Shown here in pieces: positions 16,890-24,840 of a stretch of 64,000 nt of DNA (the stretch's first letter is position 1; each line of letters begins with the position of its first letter). This DNA comes from Streptosporangium lutulentum. Lineage in GTDB: Bacteria; Actinomycetota; Actinomycetes; Streptosporangiales; Streptosporangiaceae. Under the pieces are notes generated by a model. The model searched no databases. It saw only the letters and a list, made by a program, of their open reading frames with translations, and had not been told where the DNA came from. The translations under genes and the position numbers were made by a program. The DNA lies in assembly GCF_030811455.1 (NCBI RefSeq), contig NZ_JAUSQU010000001.1, positions 3,100,001 through 3,164,000 of the forward strand, written 5' to 3'.

Positions 16890-17048
16890 TTACCGATCTC
16901 CCGGTGAGCAGGCGCGCATGATGAGTGTGACCGGCGTGAAGTGCGCCACCGGCGGATCGACGCTCAGGCCGAGGATTTCGGCCAGGAACTGCGCCGAGGC
17001 TTGCGGGTCACGGGCGGGGACGATGGTGTGATTCAGTTCCACGGTCAT
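16890..17048 (-). pseudogene. Glyoxalase/VOC-family protein, N-terminal fragment
   Basis: ATG 17048, preceded by AGGAG, opens VELNHTIVPARDPQASAQFL followed by AEILGLSVDPP, the first beta-alpha unit of VOC proteins including the metal-ligand His. The frame stops after 52 codons (family about 120). The matching C-terminus is not downstream. A different VOC C-terminus lies at 17565-17719, so two separate relics may be present. Confidence 0.6.
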
Positions 17049-17188
17049 AGTGACTCCTGTTCGGGGGCGGGGCTACGCGTGGTGGGGTGCTCGGTGGCCT
17101 TGGCGGCCCGGCATGGTGCATGGATGCGTGACTGCCCGGGGAAGGGCGGGGTCTCTCCGGCTGCCCTCCCCCGGACGCGGCCGCCGTG

Positions 17189-17548
17189 TCATACGTCGAT
17201 CTGCTCGAAGATGTGCGGGTACGACACGACGTCGTCGGGGAACTCGGCCGCCATGCGCTGGAACTCTGGGCCGCCGAACGCCGTGGCGAGCGCCTCGGTC
17301 GACTCCCAGACCGCGACGTTCATCAGAAGCTGACTGTCCGCCGTTCCCTTGTGCATCTGCAGGGAGACGAACCCCGGCTGAGCCTTCACGAACTCGGCCT
17401 GCCTCCGAAAGAGGGCCAGGAACGATTCAGTCCTCTCCTTCGGGACGAAGAAGGTGTTGGCCAGGACGATGGGCCCGGTCTTCTCCTTGAACTGCGCGAA
17501 CATCGGCGTGTGCGGGTCGAGACTCTGCAGCTTGGCCGTTCTCGGCAC
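17189..17548 (-). CDS. Antibiotic-biosynthesis-monooxygenase-fold protein
   Basis: A 119-residue ferredoxin-like protein of the ABM family: GPIVLANTFFVPKERTESFL, then GFVSLQMHKG, then LLMNVAVWESTEALATAF and HIFEQIDV at the C-terminus. Members are small cofactor-free oxygenases or heme/quinol-modifying dimers. The GTG at 17548 has AGAGG almost touching it; a start at ATG 17503 would remove 15 poorly conserved residues. It lies between two glyoxalase fragments. Confidence 0.7.
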   Translation of the reverse strand: MPRTAKLQSLDPHTPMFAQFKEKTGPIVLANTFFVPKERTESFLALFRRQAEFVKAQPGFVSLQMHKGTADSQLLMNVAVWESTEALATAFGGPEFQRMAAEFPDDVVSYPHIFEQIDV

Positions 17549-17564
17549 TTCCTCTCGCTATCGG

Positions 17565-17719
17565 TCAGTGGGTGTCGCCGGCGCCCGCGTGCTGGGGATA
17601 CCAGCGGAGTTCGAGGGTGTTGGTGTCCGGGTCCTGGATGTAGATGGAGGTGGCGGTGCCGCACTTCGGGCGCACGGTCGAGTGGTTGCGGCTGACGACC
17701 GGGCGGGTGAGCCCGCGGG
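17565..17719 (-). pseudogene. Glyoxalase/VOC-family protein, C-terminal fragment
   Basis: The minus-strand frame ending at TGA 17565 reads CGTATSIYIQDPDTNTLELR followed by WYPQHAGAGDTH. This is the last beta strand of VOC proteins (TSIY..DPDGN.LEL), with the metal-binding Glu. Its start is missing: the upstream frame runs into the end of the DUF1772 gene at 17721. Confidence 0.6.
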
Positions 17720-17720
17720 C

Positions 17721-18167
17721 TCAGGTGAGGGCGGCGACCAGCAGGGCGAAGGCGGCGATGATGACGGCGACGCGGACGTAGTGGAAGCGGTCCCAGCGGT
17801 TCATCTGCTCCTTCCAGTCGGCAGGCCGGTTGTCAGGGGTCCACGTCTTGCCCCGGTTGTTGATCGGAACGAGCAGCAGAAGCGACATGACCACACTGAG
17901 GATCAGCAGCGCGCCGGCGGTGACGACGAGGCCGGTGCCGTGGTGGTGCCATCCGGCGATGGCCCAGACCGCGACAAGAGCGAGCGAAGTGAGGTACCAG
18001 ACCGGCATCACGGCGCCGAGCATCCGGCCCCCGTGGGCACGGCCGAGTTGGCCGCTGTCCTCCGGGAGGGCGTTGAGGATCGGGTTGATGACGAAGGCGA
18101 CGGAGAACTCCACCCCCACCATCACACCGACGACCACGATGGTGACGACCTCGAGTGCGTTGAGCAT
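17721..18167 (-). CDS. DUF1772 four-helix membrane protein
   Basis: A 148-residue membrane protein with helices at about 4-24, 50-70, 78-98 and 128-146 (EVVTIVVVGVMVGVEFSVAF; YLTSLALVAVWAIAG; GALLILSVVMSLLLLVPINN; VAVIIAAFALLVAAL). The motif VPINNR and the WD-F---R pattern before the last helix are typical of DUF1772, a family related to anthrone oxygenases. ATG 18167 follows AGAGGG. It is divergent from the TetR gene at 18258, which probably represses it. Confidence 0.78.
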   Translation of the reverse strand: MLNALEVVTIVVVGVMVGVEFSVAFVINPILNALPEDSGQLGRAHGGRMLGAVMPVWYLTSLALVAVWAIAGWHHHGTGLVVTAGALLILSVVMSLLLLVPINNRGKTWTPDNRPADWKEQMNRWDRFHYVRVAVIIAAFALLVAALT

Positions 18168-18184
18168 GATGACCCTCTTTAAAT

Positions 18185-18248
18185 CTAGTGCTGCTAGCTG
18201 ATAGAGCAACACTAGTACTGCTGACGCTCCCTTGTCTAGCGGTGCTAG
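18185..18248. promoter_or_regulatory. Paired TetR operator candidates
   Basis: Two copies of a 13-bp inverted repeat, CTAGTGCTGCTAG (18185-18197) and CTAGCGGTGCTAG (18236-18248), lie in the 90-bp divergent region; a third related motif, CACTAGTAC, lies between. They flank the likely promoters of the DUF1772 and TetR genes, as expected for a self-regulating TetR repressor. Confidence 0.6.
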
Positions 18249-18257
18249 GATCGAACC

Positions 18258-18836
18258 ATGTCGGTACAGGAACGCAAGCAGCGCGAACGGGCGGAGCGCG
18301 AGCGCCTCATCGTGGCGACGGCCCGTGAACTCGCCGAGCAGCAGGGCTGGGACGCGGTCACCACCCGCCAGCTCGCCGAGCGCATCGAATACAGCCAACC
18401 CGTCCTCTACAGCCACTTCCGCGGCAAGCGGGAGATCATCGGCGCCGTCGCCCTCCAGGGCGCCACAGAGATGGCCGCGGCGGTACGGGCCGCGACCGCC
18501 GCCGCGGACGGCCCGCGCGCCCGGGTGTACGCCCTCGCCCGCGCCTATCTCGACTTCGCCGAACGCAACCCGGCGGTCTACGACGCCATCTTCCAGCTCG
18601 ACGGCGGCCTCGCGTACGCACAGGAGGAAACCCCGGAACCTCTCAAGGACGCCTTCGCCGCGCTGCTGGAGAGCCTCGGCGAGGTCGCCGGGGACGGCGT
18701 CGCCCCGGGGCTGTTCACCGAGATGTTCTGGGCGTCCCTGCACGGCCTGGCGACCCTGACCCGGTCGGGACGGCTGCCGCCGGAAGACACCGAGCCGAGG
18801 GTGGAACTGCTGGTGGACCGGCTCGCCATGGTCTGA
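18258..18836 (+). CDS. TetR-family repressor
   Basis: A 192-residue TetR protein. The DNA-binding domain at about 15-62 reads LIVATARELAEQQGWDAVTT, then LAERIEYSQPVLYSHFRGKR, with the YSHF-GK signature. The C-terminal ligand domain (about 75-190) contains LARAYLDFAERNPAVYDAIF, the TetR_C_33-like pattern. It is divergent from the DUF1772 gene across a region with paired palindromes, so its main target is probably that gene and itself. Ligand unknown. Confidence 0.86.
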   Translation: MSVQERKQRERAERERLIVATARELAEQQGWDAVTTRQLAERIEYSQPVLYSHFRGKREIIGAVALQGATEMAAAVRAATAAADGPRARVYALARAYLDFAERNPAVYDAIFQLDGGLAYAQEETPEPLKDAFAALLESLGEVAGDGVAPGLFTEMFWASLHGLATLTRSGRLPPEDTEPRVELLVDRLAMV

Positions 18837-18977
18837 CACACCATCCCGGCGGGCACGCAGCCGGGGCCCTCGGGCCCCGCCGCCGCCTGCCTGCGGCAAC
18901 GCTTCCGGTCACTCGCGTCCACACGGTGCGGCCGCAGATCGCCGGGCCCCGTACCCCGCGCCCGGCTGCTACAGGCC

Positions 18978-19130
18978 ATGCTCGATCGCGCTCGGGAACG
19001 CGGCGAGCACCCACCCGACACGTTCGGCGTGCTCGACCACATCCTCGCCCCGATGTACATCCGGGTCCTGTTCGGAGCGGGACCGCTCACCCCGGACTAC
19101 GTCGACGGCCTGGTCGCCCGATTGCTATGA
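18978..19130 (+). pseudogene. TetR-family C-terminal remnant
   Basis: The frame AMLDRARERGEHPPDTFGVL followed by DHILAPMYIRVLFGAGPLT and YVDGLVARLL ends at TGA 19130. This is the last 50 residues of a TetR ligand domain (R.RGE.....L.D.L....Y.R.L....PL...YVD.LV..LL). No DNA-binding domain precedes it. It is unrelated in sequence to the end of the intact TetR gene at 18258. Confidence 0.5.
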
Positions 19131-19232
19131 CCGCAACCTGACCCTGAGGCCGAGCGCGCCACGCGGCCTCGTTCATCCGGGGGCGGAGAGGCCGGCGAAG
19201 TCCATCGTGTCTTCGTGCTCGATCGACGAAGA

Positions 19233-19304
19233 CACGGAACGTCACTATTCGGCCCTACGGGAGCGACAACTCGCGACAGTTGAATACGTGGCTCCACCAG
19301 TACC
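19233..19304 (-). repeat. Dispersed ~66-bp repeat, copy A
   Basis: Minus-strand sequence GGTACTG, GGTGGAGCCACGTATTCAAC, TGTCGCGAGTTGTCG ... GTGACGTTCCGTG recurs at 31520-31585 and 32451-32516. The centre holds CAACT-GTCGCG-AGTTG, a small inverted repeat. All three copies are preceded by GGTACTG. The stretch 19131-19393 has no other recognisable content. Confidence 0.65.
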
Positions 19305-19393
19305 GGAGCCGGATGGGACTCGACCTACCCGGGCGCTGAGTCGCGCCGCGGGCGGTCAGCCTCGGCCGATCGCGGGAACGCCGCGGAGGGCGG

Positions 19394-20395
19394 TCACGAC
19401 TCCGGGGGCTCCGGGGCGAGGCCGATCTCGTGGACGCGGTCCCAGCGCTGGCCGGTGACCAGACGGCCGGTGCCGGCGTCCAGGTCGTAGACGACCGACC
19501 AGCGCGTGTGCGGCTGGGCGACCTTCCGGAGCAGCTCCATCGCCTCCGTACGGCCGCCCTCGGCCAGGAGGCGGTAACGGCGGTCGGCCAGCTTGGTGGC
19601 CCGGTCAGCTCCCGTCAAAGCGATGTTCGTGAGGTAGCGCTCGTCGAGGACGTTGACCCGGCCCTCGCCGTACTCGACCACGGCCGACCTGCCCGCCCTG
19701 TCCGCGATCAGATAGTGCAGCTGCGGGCCGCCGGTGAAGTCGATGTCGTAGCGGCGCATCAGCTCGATCGCCTCGGGCACGCTCGCGGCGCGGTCGAGGA
19801 CGAGCCGGATGATCCGCAGGCCCCCGACGGTGGCGTTCCCCGGCCTCGCGGCGGGCAGCCGCGCGTCCGGCGCCGCCGCGAGCCCTATGGCGAGCCCCTG
19901 GTCGTTCATGCCGTCGAACGGCGCCAGCACCGCGTGCGCCAGCCGCCGCCGGTCCTGCGGGTCCGCGAGGTCCGGCGCGCCGTGGCCGGCCTCGAACAGG
20001 TACGAGACGTCGGCCAGCGAGACCGAGGCGTGACCGCCCGGCGGACGCGCGCGGACGATCATCGCCGGGCTGGGGTCCCAGTCGAAGTTCCTGCCGAACT
20101 CGCCCTCGCGATGGAACAGCGAGCAGGCCCAGCCGTCTGCCGGGCGGGCCAGCTCCTCGTCGGTGAGCGGAGCCTCGGCGTCGTAGCCGCCGTGATAGGC
20201 CATCCGGTACATCGGCAGGTCGTCGACCCGGCGCAGGCTCGCCGTCGTACGCGTGATCTCGGCGGGGGTCTGCCTGAGGACCTCCACGCGGGCGACGGGC
20301 GCCGGTGACGGCATCCCGGCGCTTCCCGGCGTGCACGCCGGGGCCGCGGCAAGGGCCAGCGCCGACAATACCGTGGCAACAATACGGCTTCGCAT
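19394..20395 (-). CDS. Secreted Ntn-type amide hydrolase/acyltransferase-like lipoprotein
   Basis: A 333-residue exported protein. Signal peptide with lipobox AAPAC gives lipidated Cys21. The mature part resembles linear-amide C-N hydrolases and isopenicillin-N acyltransferase relatives: Cys91 within GWACSLFHREG precedes the family motif GRNFDW; GMNDQGLAIGL and the later SVVYDLDAG fit the fold. In known members the N-terminal Cys appears after self-cleavage. Here the Cys is preceded by Ala rather than being a start residue, so it would need processing. Substrate unknown. Two 17-bp direct repeats lie just upstream of its start. Confidence 0.72.
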   Translation of the reverse strand: MRSRIVATVLSALALAAAPACTPGSAGMPSPAPVARVEVLRQTPAEITRTTASLRRVDDLPMYRMAYHGGYDAEAPLTDEELARPADGWACSLFHREGEFGRNFDWDPSPAMIVRARPPGGHASVSLADVSYLFEAGHGAPDLADPQDRRRLAHAVLAPFDGMNDQGLAIGLAAAPDARLPAARPGNATVGGLRIIRLVLDRAASVPEAIELMRRYDIDFTGGPQLHYLIADRAGRSAVVEYGEGRVNVLDERYLTNIALTGADRATKLADRRYRLLAEGGRTEAMELLRKVAQPHTRWSVVYDLDAGTGRLVTGQRWDRVHEIGLAPEPPES

Positions 20396-20412
20396 GCCCG
20401 GATTGTGTCGCC

Positions 20413-20467
20413 CTCCGGGAGTCCTGTCACGACTTAACGGCCGCCCGACGCTCCGGGAGTCCTGTCA
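20413..20467. repeat. Paired 17-bp direct repeats upstream of the amide-hydrolase gene
   Basis: CTCCGGGAGTCCTGTCA occurs twice, at 20413-20429 and 20451-20467, a 38-bp spacing. The first copy begins 17 bases upstream of the start codon at 20395. They may be operator sites or the footprint of a small duplication. Confidence 0.45.
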
Positions 20468-20574
20468 TGCCCTCCGGACCCGGGGTCGAGGGCATGCCCT
20501 CGCCGGGCGGGCAGGCTCCGGGATGGGGAAGGTCGGCGCGGACGATCTTGCTTGGTGGTGGTGCGGGAGACCGG

Positions 20575-20608
20575 TGATCCATCCTGTCTGCCTGCCCCAG
20601 GGGTTACC
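20575..20608. repeat. Left half of an inverted pair (partner at 21939)
   Basis: TGATCCATCCTGTCTGCCTG (20575-20594) is the reverse complement, with one mismatch, of 21939-21958. GGGTTACC follows here and reappears, inverted and on the other side, at 21962-21970. Together with the 42-bp direct repeat at 20650 and 21854 these frame the segment 20.57-21.97 kb. Confidence 0.5.
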
Positions 20609-20644
20609 AGCCCAGAACGCCGAGAACGACTCTCCTCGTGCCGA

Positions 20645-20811
20645 TAGGGCAACCAGCGGGCGAGGAAGGTCACCGGGAGCAGGTACACGCGGTTGATGAG
20701 GTCGGCCTCGGTTTCGACCGCGTACGCCTCGGCGAAGCCGTCGTAGTCGTTGGCCGCGGCCTGGTCGGCGGGCCCGGCGGAGTTCTCGATCGTGGGAGGT
20801 ATGCGGATCAT
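20645..20811 (-). pseudogene. SAM-dependent methyltransferase, N-terminal fragment
   Basis: From ATG 20811 the frame reads MIRIPPTIENSAGPADQ and then NDYDGFAEAYAVETEADLIN, the start of class I methyltransferases (YD.FAE.Y..ETE.NL.N). It breaks off before the SAM-binding glycine motif, at the edge of the 42-bp repeat 20650-20691. The rest of the gene is absent. Confidence 0.6.
20650..20691. repeat. 42-bp direct repeat, copy 1
   Basis: CAACCAGCGGGCGAGGAAGG ... AGGTACACGCG is repeated at 21854-21895 with three mismatches in 42 positions. It covers the truncation point of the methyltransferase fragment. Confidence 0.6.
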
Positions 20812-20937
20812 CCTGGCATGGCCGTCACCACGGGCGTGTCCAGATCTGATCGGAGTAGGGGACGAACGTTTCCTGGATCGGAGCTGGACCCGATCATGAC
20901 CCTGGGCCCGATCCCATGATGGGCGCAGACACAGTCG

Positions 20938-21150
20938 ATGAGGGAAACTCCGGCGCGGCATGGAACCAATGGGCGTGTAATGGCATCCAACAAGATCACA
21001 GCACCGGAGGGAACTCATGTGATCATCTGGTTGAACGACACTGTTGGGGCAGGTAGCCATGTCACCATGGCCGGGCCTTTGGATAGACGACCGGAGGTGC
21101 GCATGACGCAGGGTGCCCTCGCAGCCGTGAATGTGTTCCAGGCATGGTGA
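20938..21150 (+). CDS. Small hypothetical protein coupled to the next gene
   Basis: Up to 70 residues (from ATG 20980, 56) with THVIIWLNDTVGAGSHVTMA and VRMTQGALAAVNVFQAW. No family recognised. Its TGA at 21148-21150 overlaps the ATG at 21144 (ATGGTGA) and the alternative GTG at 21147, as for translationally coupled partners. The overlap is the main reason for listing it; no strong ribosome site is visible. Confidence 0.35.
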   Translation: MRETPARHGTNGRVMASNKITAPEGTHVIIWLNDTVGAGSHVTMAGPLDRRPEVRMTQGALAAVNVFQAW

Positions 21151-21791
21151 TCCGTAAACGCGCTCCACGCTCCACGCAGCGAATCGACGTGACCCGCCTT
21201 CCCGAAGAGGTCGTGGCGCTCATCGACGCCCTCGAGCCCGGCGAGAACTTGATCGTCACGCGTGACGGCGCGTCGATCGCGACGATCTCCAGCACCATCG
21301 ACGTGGTTCAAGGCGCCGTCGTCGATCGCGACACGCCAGAGGAGACCGATGACCAACCACCGATCGACTACGACAGCGTGACCGTCGTCGCCACCGCGAT
21401 GAAGCTGTCAAAGGCGGCCCGGATGTCGCTGTCCACCCAGCTGGGGGCGGACTACATCGTGCTCGACATGCGCGCGGCTCCCGCAACGGCCGACGTGCTG
21501 CTGGCACCGGCAGGCAGCCCGCAGCTGATCGCCAGTCTCCGAGCGATGTTCCCAAAAGCTCGTGTCATCATCACCGAAATCGAGGACCCCGAGCTCGGAG
21601 TCAATTACCAAGGCCCGGTCCAACGCCTGCTCAACGCCGGCGCCGATGCCTACCTGCCCGCGACGAGCGTCCCTCGTCTGGCCAGGCAGCTCGACTACAC
21701 GCTCACCCATGGGCTTCAACTCACCGGAGGGATCGCCACGCCACGAGAGATCACACCGGCCACGGAACCACCAGATCCCGAAGATGACTGA
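21144..21791 (+). CDS. Unrecognised two-part protein, Phd-like N-terminus
   Basis: A 215-residue protein. Residues about 10-50 (RIDVTRLPEEVVALIDALEP, then GENLIVTRDGASIATI) resemble the small Phd/YefM-type antitoxin fold or an epsilon-type DNA-binding strand-helix unit. Residues about 75-180 (VTVVATAMKLSKAARMSLST, LGADYIVLDM, PKARVIITEIED, LLNAGADAYLP) look like an alternating alpha/beta domain, reminiscent of a receiver domain without the phospho-acceptor. I do not recognise the family. It lies between repeated segments and may belong to a mobile cassette. Confidence 0.5.
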   Translation: MVIRKRAPRSTQRIDVTRLPEEVVALIDALEPGENLIVTRDGASIATISSTIDVVQGAVVDRDTPEETDDQPPIDYDSVTVVATAMKLSKAARMSLSTQLGADYIVLDMRAAPATADVLLAPAGSPQLIASLRAMFPKARVIITEIEDPELGVNYQGPVQRLLNAGADAYLPATSVPRLARQLDYTLTHGLQLTGGIATPREITPATEPPDPEDD

Positions 21792-21853
21792 CCCGTTGCT
21801 GCTCCTCACACGAACCAGGGGTGCCATTAAGAGATGCGGCACCCCTGGTAGGA

Positions 21854-21895
21854 CAACCAGCGGGCGAGGAAGGTTACCGGAAGTAGGTACACGCG
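21854..21895. repeat. 42-bp direct repeat, copy 2
   Basis: Matches 20650-20691 at 39 of 42 positions, same orientation. It lies about 60 bases downstream of the stop of the gene at 21144. Confidence 0.6.
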
Positions 21896-21938
21896 AGGGG
21901 GAGCCGACACCGGCAACCTGGCCCGGTAGAGCGGAGCC

Positions 21939-21970
21939 CAGGCAGACGGGATGGATCACGCGGTAACCCC
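21939..21970. repeat. Right half of an inverted pair (partner at 20575)
   Basis: CAGGCAGACGGGATGGATCA is the reverse complement of 20575-20594 with one mismatch. GGTAACCCC follows at 21962. The stretch from here to 22220 has no convincing gene; a minus-strand frame ending at 22130 (VLELGQLLDGAFPRYVND) may be the tail of a lost gene. Confidence 0.5.
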
Positions 21971-22220
21971 CTTGCGGTGAGAGATCAAAACCCGCCGGGC
22001 GCGAGGTCGAGTGACGCCGAGGCCCGCGCGGTGAAAGCCGAGCGTGCGGCAGGGGTGGCGGCCGCCGGCGGGCATCACCGATGACGTTGGTATGAGCGAG
22101 GAGGGAAGCCCGCCCAGCGTGCGGGCCGCTCAGTCGTTGACGTAGCGCGGGAACGCGCCGTCGAGCAGCTGCCCGAGCTCGAGAACCTCGCCGACGCCGA
22201 GCACTGGCGAGCTGGAGCGG

Positions 22221-22450
22221 ATGAGCGAGCGAGCCCGCTGGGCCTACTCGGTCTCCTCGCCGATCCTTCGCCGCTACGCCCTGACGATGACCCGGCGTAT
22301 CGCCGAGCGCTACCGCGACCACCTCGCCCTCGCCCTGTGGCACATCGACAACGAACTCGGCTGCCACGTGCCGTACGACTACTCCGACGACTCCGCCGCC
22401 GGCTCGAAACCCGGTACGGGACCGTCACCGCGCTCAACACCGCACAGTGA
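22221..22450 (+). pseudogene. GH42 beta-galactosidase remnant
   Basis: The frame RIAERYRDHLALALWHIDNE followed by LGCHVPYDYSDDSAA is the active-site segment of family 42 beta-galactosidases (RYRDHPAL..WHV.NE.G.HV); the Glu of DNE corresponds to the acid/base catalyst. One base later the frame slips: RYGTVTALNTAQ, the next conserved block, is in the +1 frame and ends in TGA 22450. About 70 of some 670 residues remain. Confidence 0.7.
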
Positions 22451-22513
22451 ACTCCTTCTTCCGGGAACCGGGGTTCCCCCAGAGATCATGTGTCCACCAA
22501 ACCGGGATAACTC

Positions 22514-24309
22514 CCAAGGCCGGGTAGTTAGCGTTTTCGCGGCCTTGGCAAGGGAGTCTGCGAGTGCGTCGTGGCGGTGTAAAGGCCGGAACCGATCTTG
22601 AGAATGAGGCCGCTTTCGGCCCATCGTGAGAGCTGCCGGTACATGGTGCCCAGGGTGATGTCGCCCAGGTGGTAGGCGATATCGCGGGGCCGCCAGGAGC
22701 GGCTGGGATCTTGCTGGAGGAGGGCCAGGACCCGCTTGCTGCGGCGGTCGGTCAGTGCGGCCAGCCGATCATCTCGCGATACCGCGGGCAGGGGGGCCTG
22801 CGAGGGCGGAGCCGCAAGGATGGCGATGGACAGAGCGGTGACGGGGCGGCTGCGGTCGGGTCGGCCGTCGTCGAGCCGATCGTTGTAGCGGGAGATCGGT
22901 GACGTGACCTTGCGGGTGCTCACCCGCAGGCGGCGGGGCGGAAGCAAGTTGGCCAGAACACGGCGCCCGATAGCCCCGACCAGAGTGATGCCGCAGGCGG
23001 TGATGCCGGCGGCCTGGACGACCAGATCGCGGGCCGTGTGCAGGGCGATGGAAAAACCGCAGCGGTCCGGATCGGTGCCGGGCCGGGACTCGGCGGCGTC
23101 GACCATCACCGTGCGAAGGAGCTGATAAAGCGTCAGCACCGACCACATCTCCTGCTCACACCCAGCCGGGTCGCCCGAGCGCAGTACTCGTCCCTGCATG
23201 ATGGTGTGACGCAGCGCGTAGTAGGCCGACTCGTGTTCCCACCGCTGGTGGTAGAGCCTGACCAGGGCCGCAGCCGGATAACGGGCCGCGTCGGTCAAGG
23301 TGGTGACCAGGCGGTAGGAGCCGGTGAAGGTGGTGCCGTCCGCGCAGGTCACGGTTATGCGGGCTTCGACGATGCGGATCTGGAGGGTGCCGATCGTCGA
23401 CAGGTAGGAGCCGTCGGCGAGCACAGTCAGGACGGGGGTGCGCCGGTTGCTGCGCAGCCGGCCCAGGGCTTGTGCGCCGGTGGCACTGACCTGGGTGAGA
23501 AAGGCATTGCTGTCGAAGCCTTTGTCCCATAACACGAGCATGTCCGGCGTCAGCAGGTGCAGCAGGCGCCGGGCATAGCCTCCTCTCGCCTTCGCTGGTG
23601 GGGCCGAAGACCGCGCCGATGAGGGCCCGGGTTCCGGTCTCGACGAGGGCCATCAGCTCCAGTTGGGGGTAGCCGCCGCGGCTTGGGCTGCCGAGCCAGG
23701 CCCGGTTGCGGGCGGTGTCGGGGGCCTTGAGTGAGCTGCAGCCGTCGAAGGAGACCGTGCGGTAGGGCCCGAATCGCACCCCGGGAGTTGAGGGTTGTGC
23801 CAGCGGCCCGCTTAGCACCTCAAACAGGCGGCGCATCGGTGCGCTGCCGACCCGGCGGCGCAGGTCACGCAGGGCTTTGGCGGTGGGCATCACGGCTGGC
23901 GGCGCGGTCAGCGAGGCCGTCAGTTTCTGCCAGACCAGCTGGTAGCCGATCTCGGGGAACAGGCACATGGCCAGCAGGAAGTAGACCCCGACCCGCGAGG
24001 GCAGAGCGCGCAGCCGGCGCTGCACTTTGCGTGTCTCGTGAAGGACCGCATCGACGAGCTCGAACGGCACGAGCGCGGTCAGCTCGCCCAAATGCCCGGG
24101 CGCGAACACCCCTTCGGCTGCTGGCCAGGGCGAGTTACTCGTCTTGATAGCGCTGGACACAGCAGTCCTGGCAGACTCAGTGATCAACGGAGATCCAGTT
24201 CTTCGACGGCTGGTTGTGGAAGATCACCTGTCTACTGGATCTCCGTTCCCACGTCCCGGGAACTCACGTGCTTGACAGCGCCACGAGCGCCTTAAATACC
24301 CGGCCTTGG
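22514..24309 (-). mobile_element. IS4-type insertion sequence, complete ends
   Basis: Left end CCAAGGCCGGGTAGTTAGCG and right end (reverse complement) CCAAGGCCGGGTATTTAAGG form terminal inverted repeats. They are flanked by an 8-bp direct repeat GATAACTC at 22506-22513 and 24310-24317, a clear target-site duplication. Length 1796 bp. The one long gene inside is an IS4-type transposase broken by a frameshift, so the copy is probably immobile unless helped by a relative. Confidence 0.88.
22528..24187 (-). pseudogene. IS4-family transposase, one-base frameshift
   Basis: The first part (24187 to about 23600) has the DUF4372/IS4 N-terminal pattern and the DDE segments RTVSFDGCSSLKAPD and LMALVETGTRALIGAVFGP. 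The second part (about 23600 to 22528) continues with GYARRLLHLLTPDMLVLWDK and the E-containing YHQRWEHESAYYALR. An extra base in AGAGGAGGC near 23590 separates the frames; without it the reading is continuous (about 550 residues). IS4 elements do not normally use programmed frameshifting, so I read it as inactivation. Translation appears to begin at TTG 24187. Confidence 0.8.
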
Positions 24310-24317
24310 GATAACTC

Positions 24318-24840
24318 CACATCTACCGCTGATCCTGGCATCGCCACAATGGTGGGACTCGAGTACTGCGGCTGGCGGGTCGACCTCATCCAGGTTGCCG
24401 GCGTCGACACCAGGAGCGCAGAAATAATTCGCCCACCAAGCGGCGGCGAACTCGGCGCTGGTACGGGCTGCGTGCGGATGAATCACGGTGCGGCACCTCT
24501 CGGCTTCTGGGTCGCCATCTCATCCCCACCCGCGGGTCCTGGCGTCTGCGTTGTCACTTAGCTAAGAAGTAGACGCTTGAGGGAAGGAAATGTCGCACCC
24601 ATAAAGGCGTGCCGATGATGGTGCGATCGCCGGCGCGGTGTCCGTCATGGGCGTCGCTGTCGAAAAAGACGCGGGCGCAGTACTCCGACGATCCCGAACT
24701 GGTCGGGCCCACTCCTTTGACCCGGCTGGAGTTCCAACAAGCCTATCTGTACGCATATGGCGACGCTTGTCTTACATGTTGGCATAGTGCTCATTGCGGC
24801 ATCAGCGGCCAGACCTTGTTGCGCGAACGGATTCACTTTA
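24318..24840. other. Spacer between two insertion sequences
   Basis: About 520 bases. A minus-strand frame from 24486 (VIHPHAARTSAEFAAAWWAN) runs into the IS4 element. If the element and one duplicate are removed, it continues in frame for about 25 codons to a TGA near 22437. It may be a small gene split by the insertion; no family is recognised. The rest holds nothing identifiable. Confidence 0.3.
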
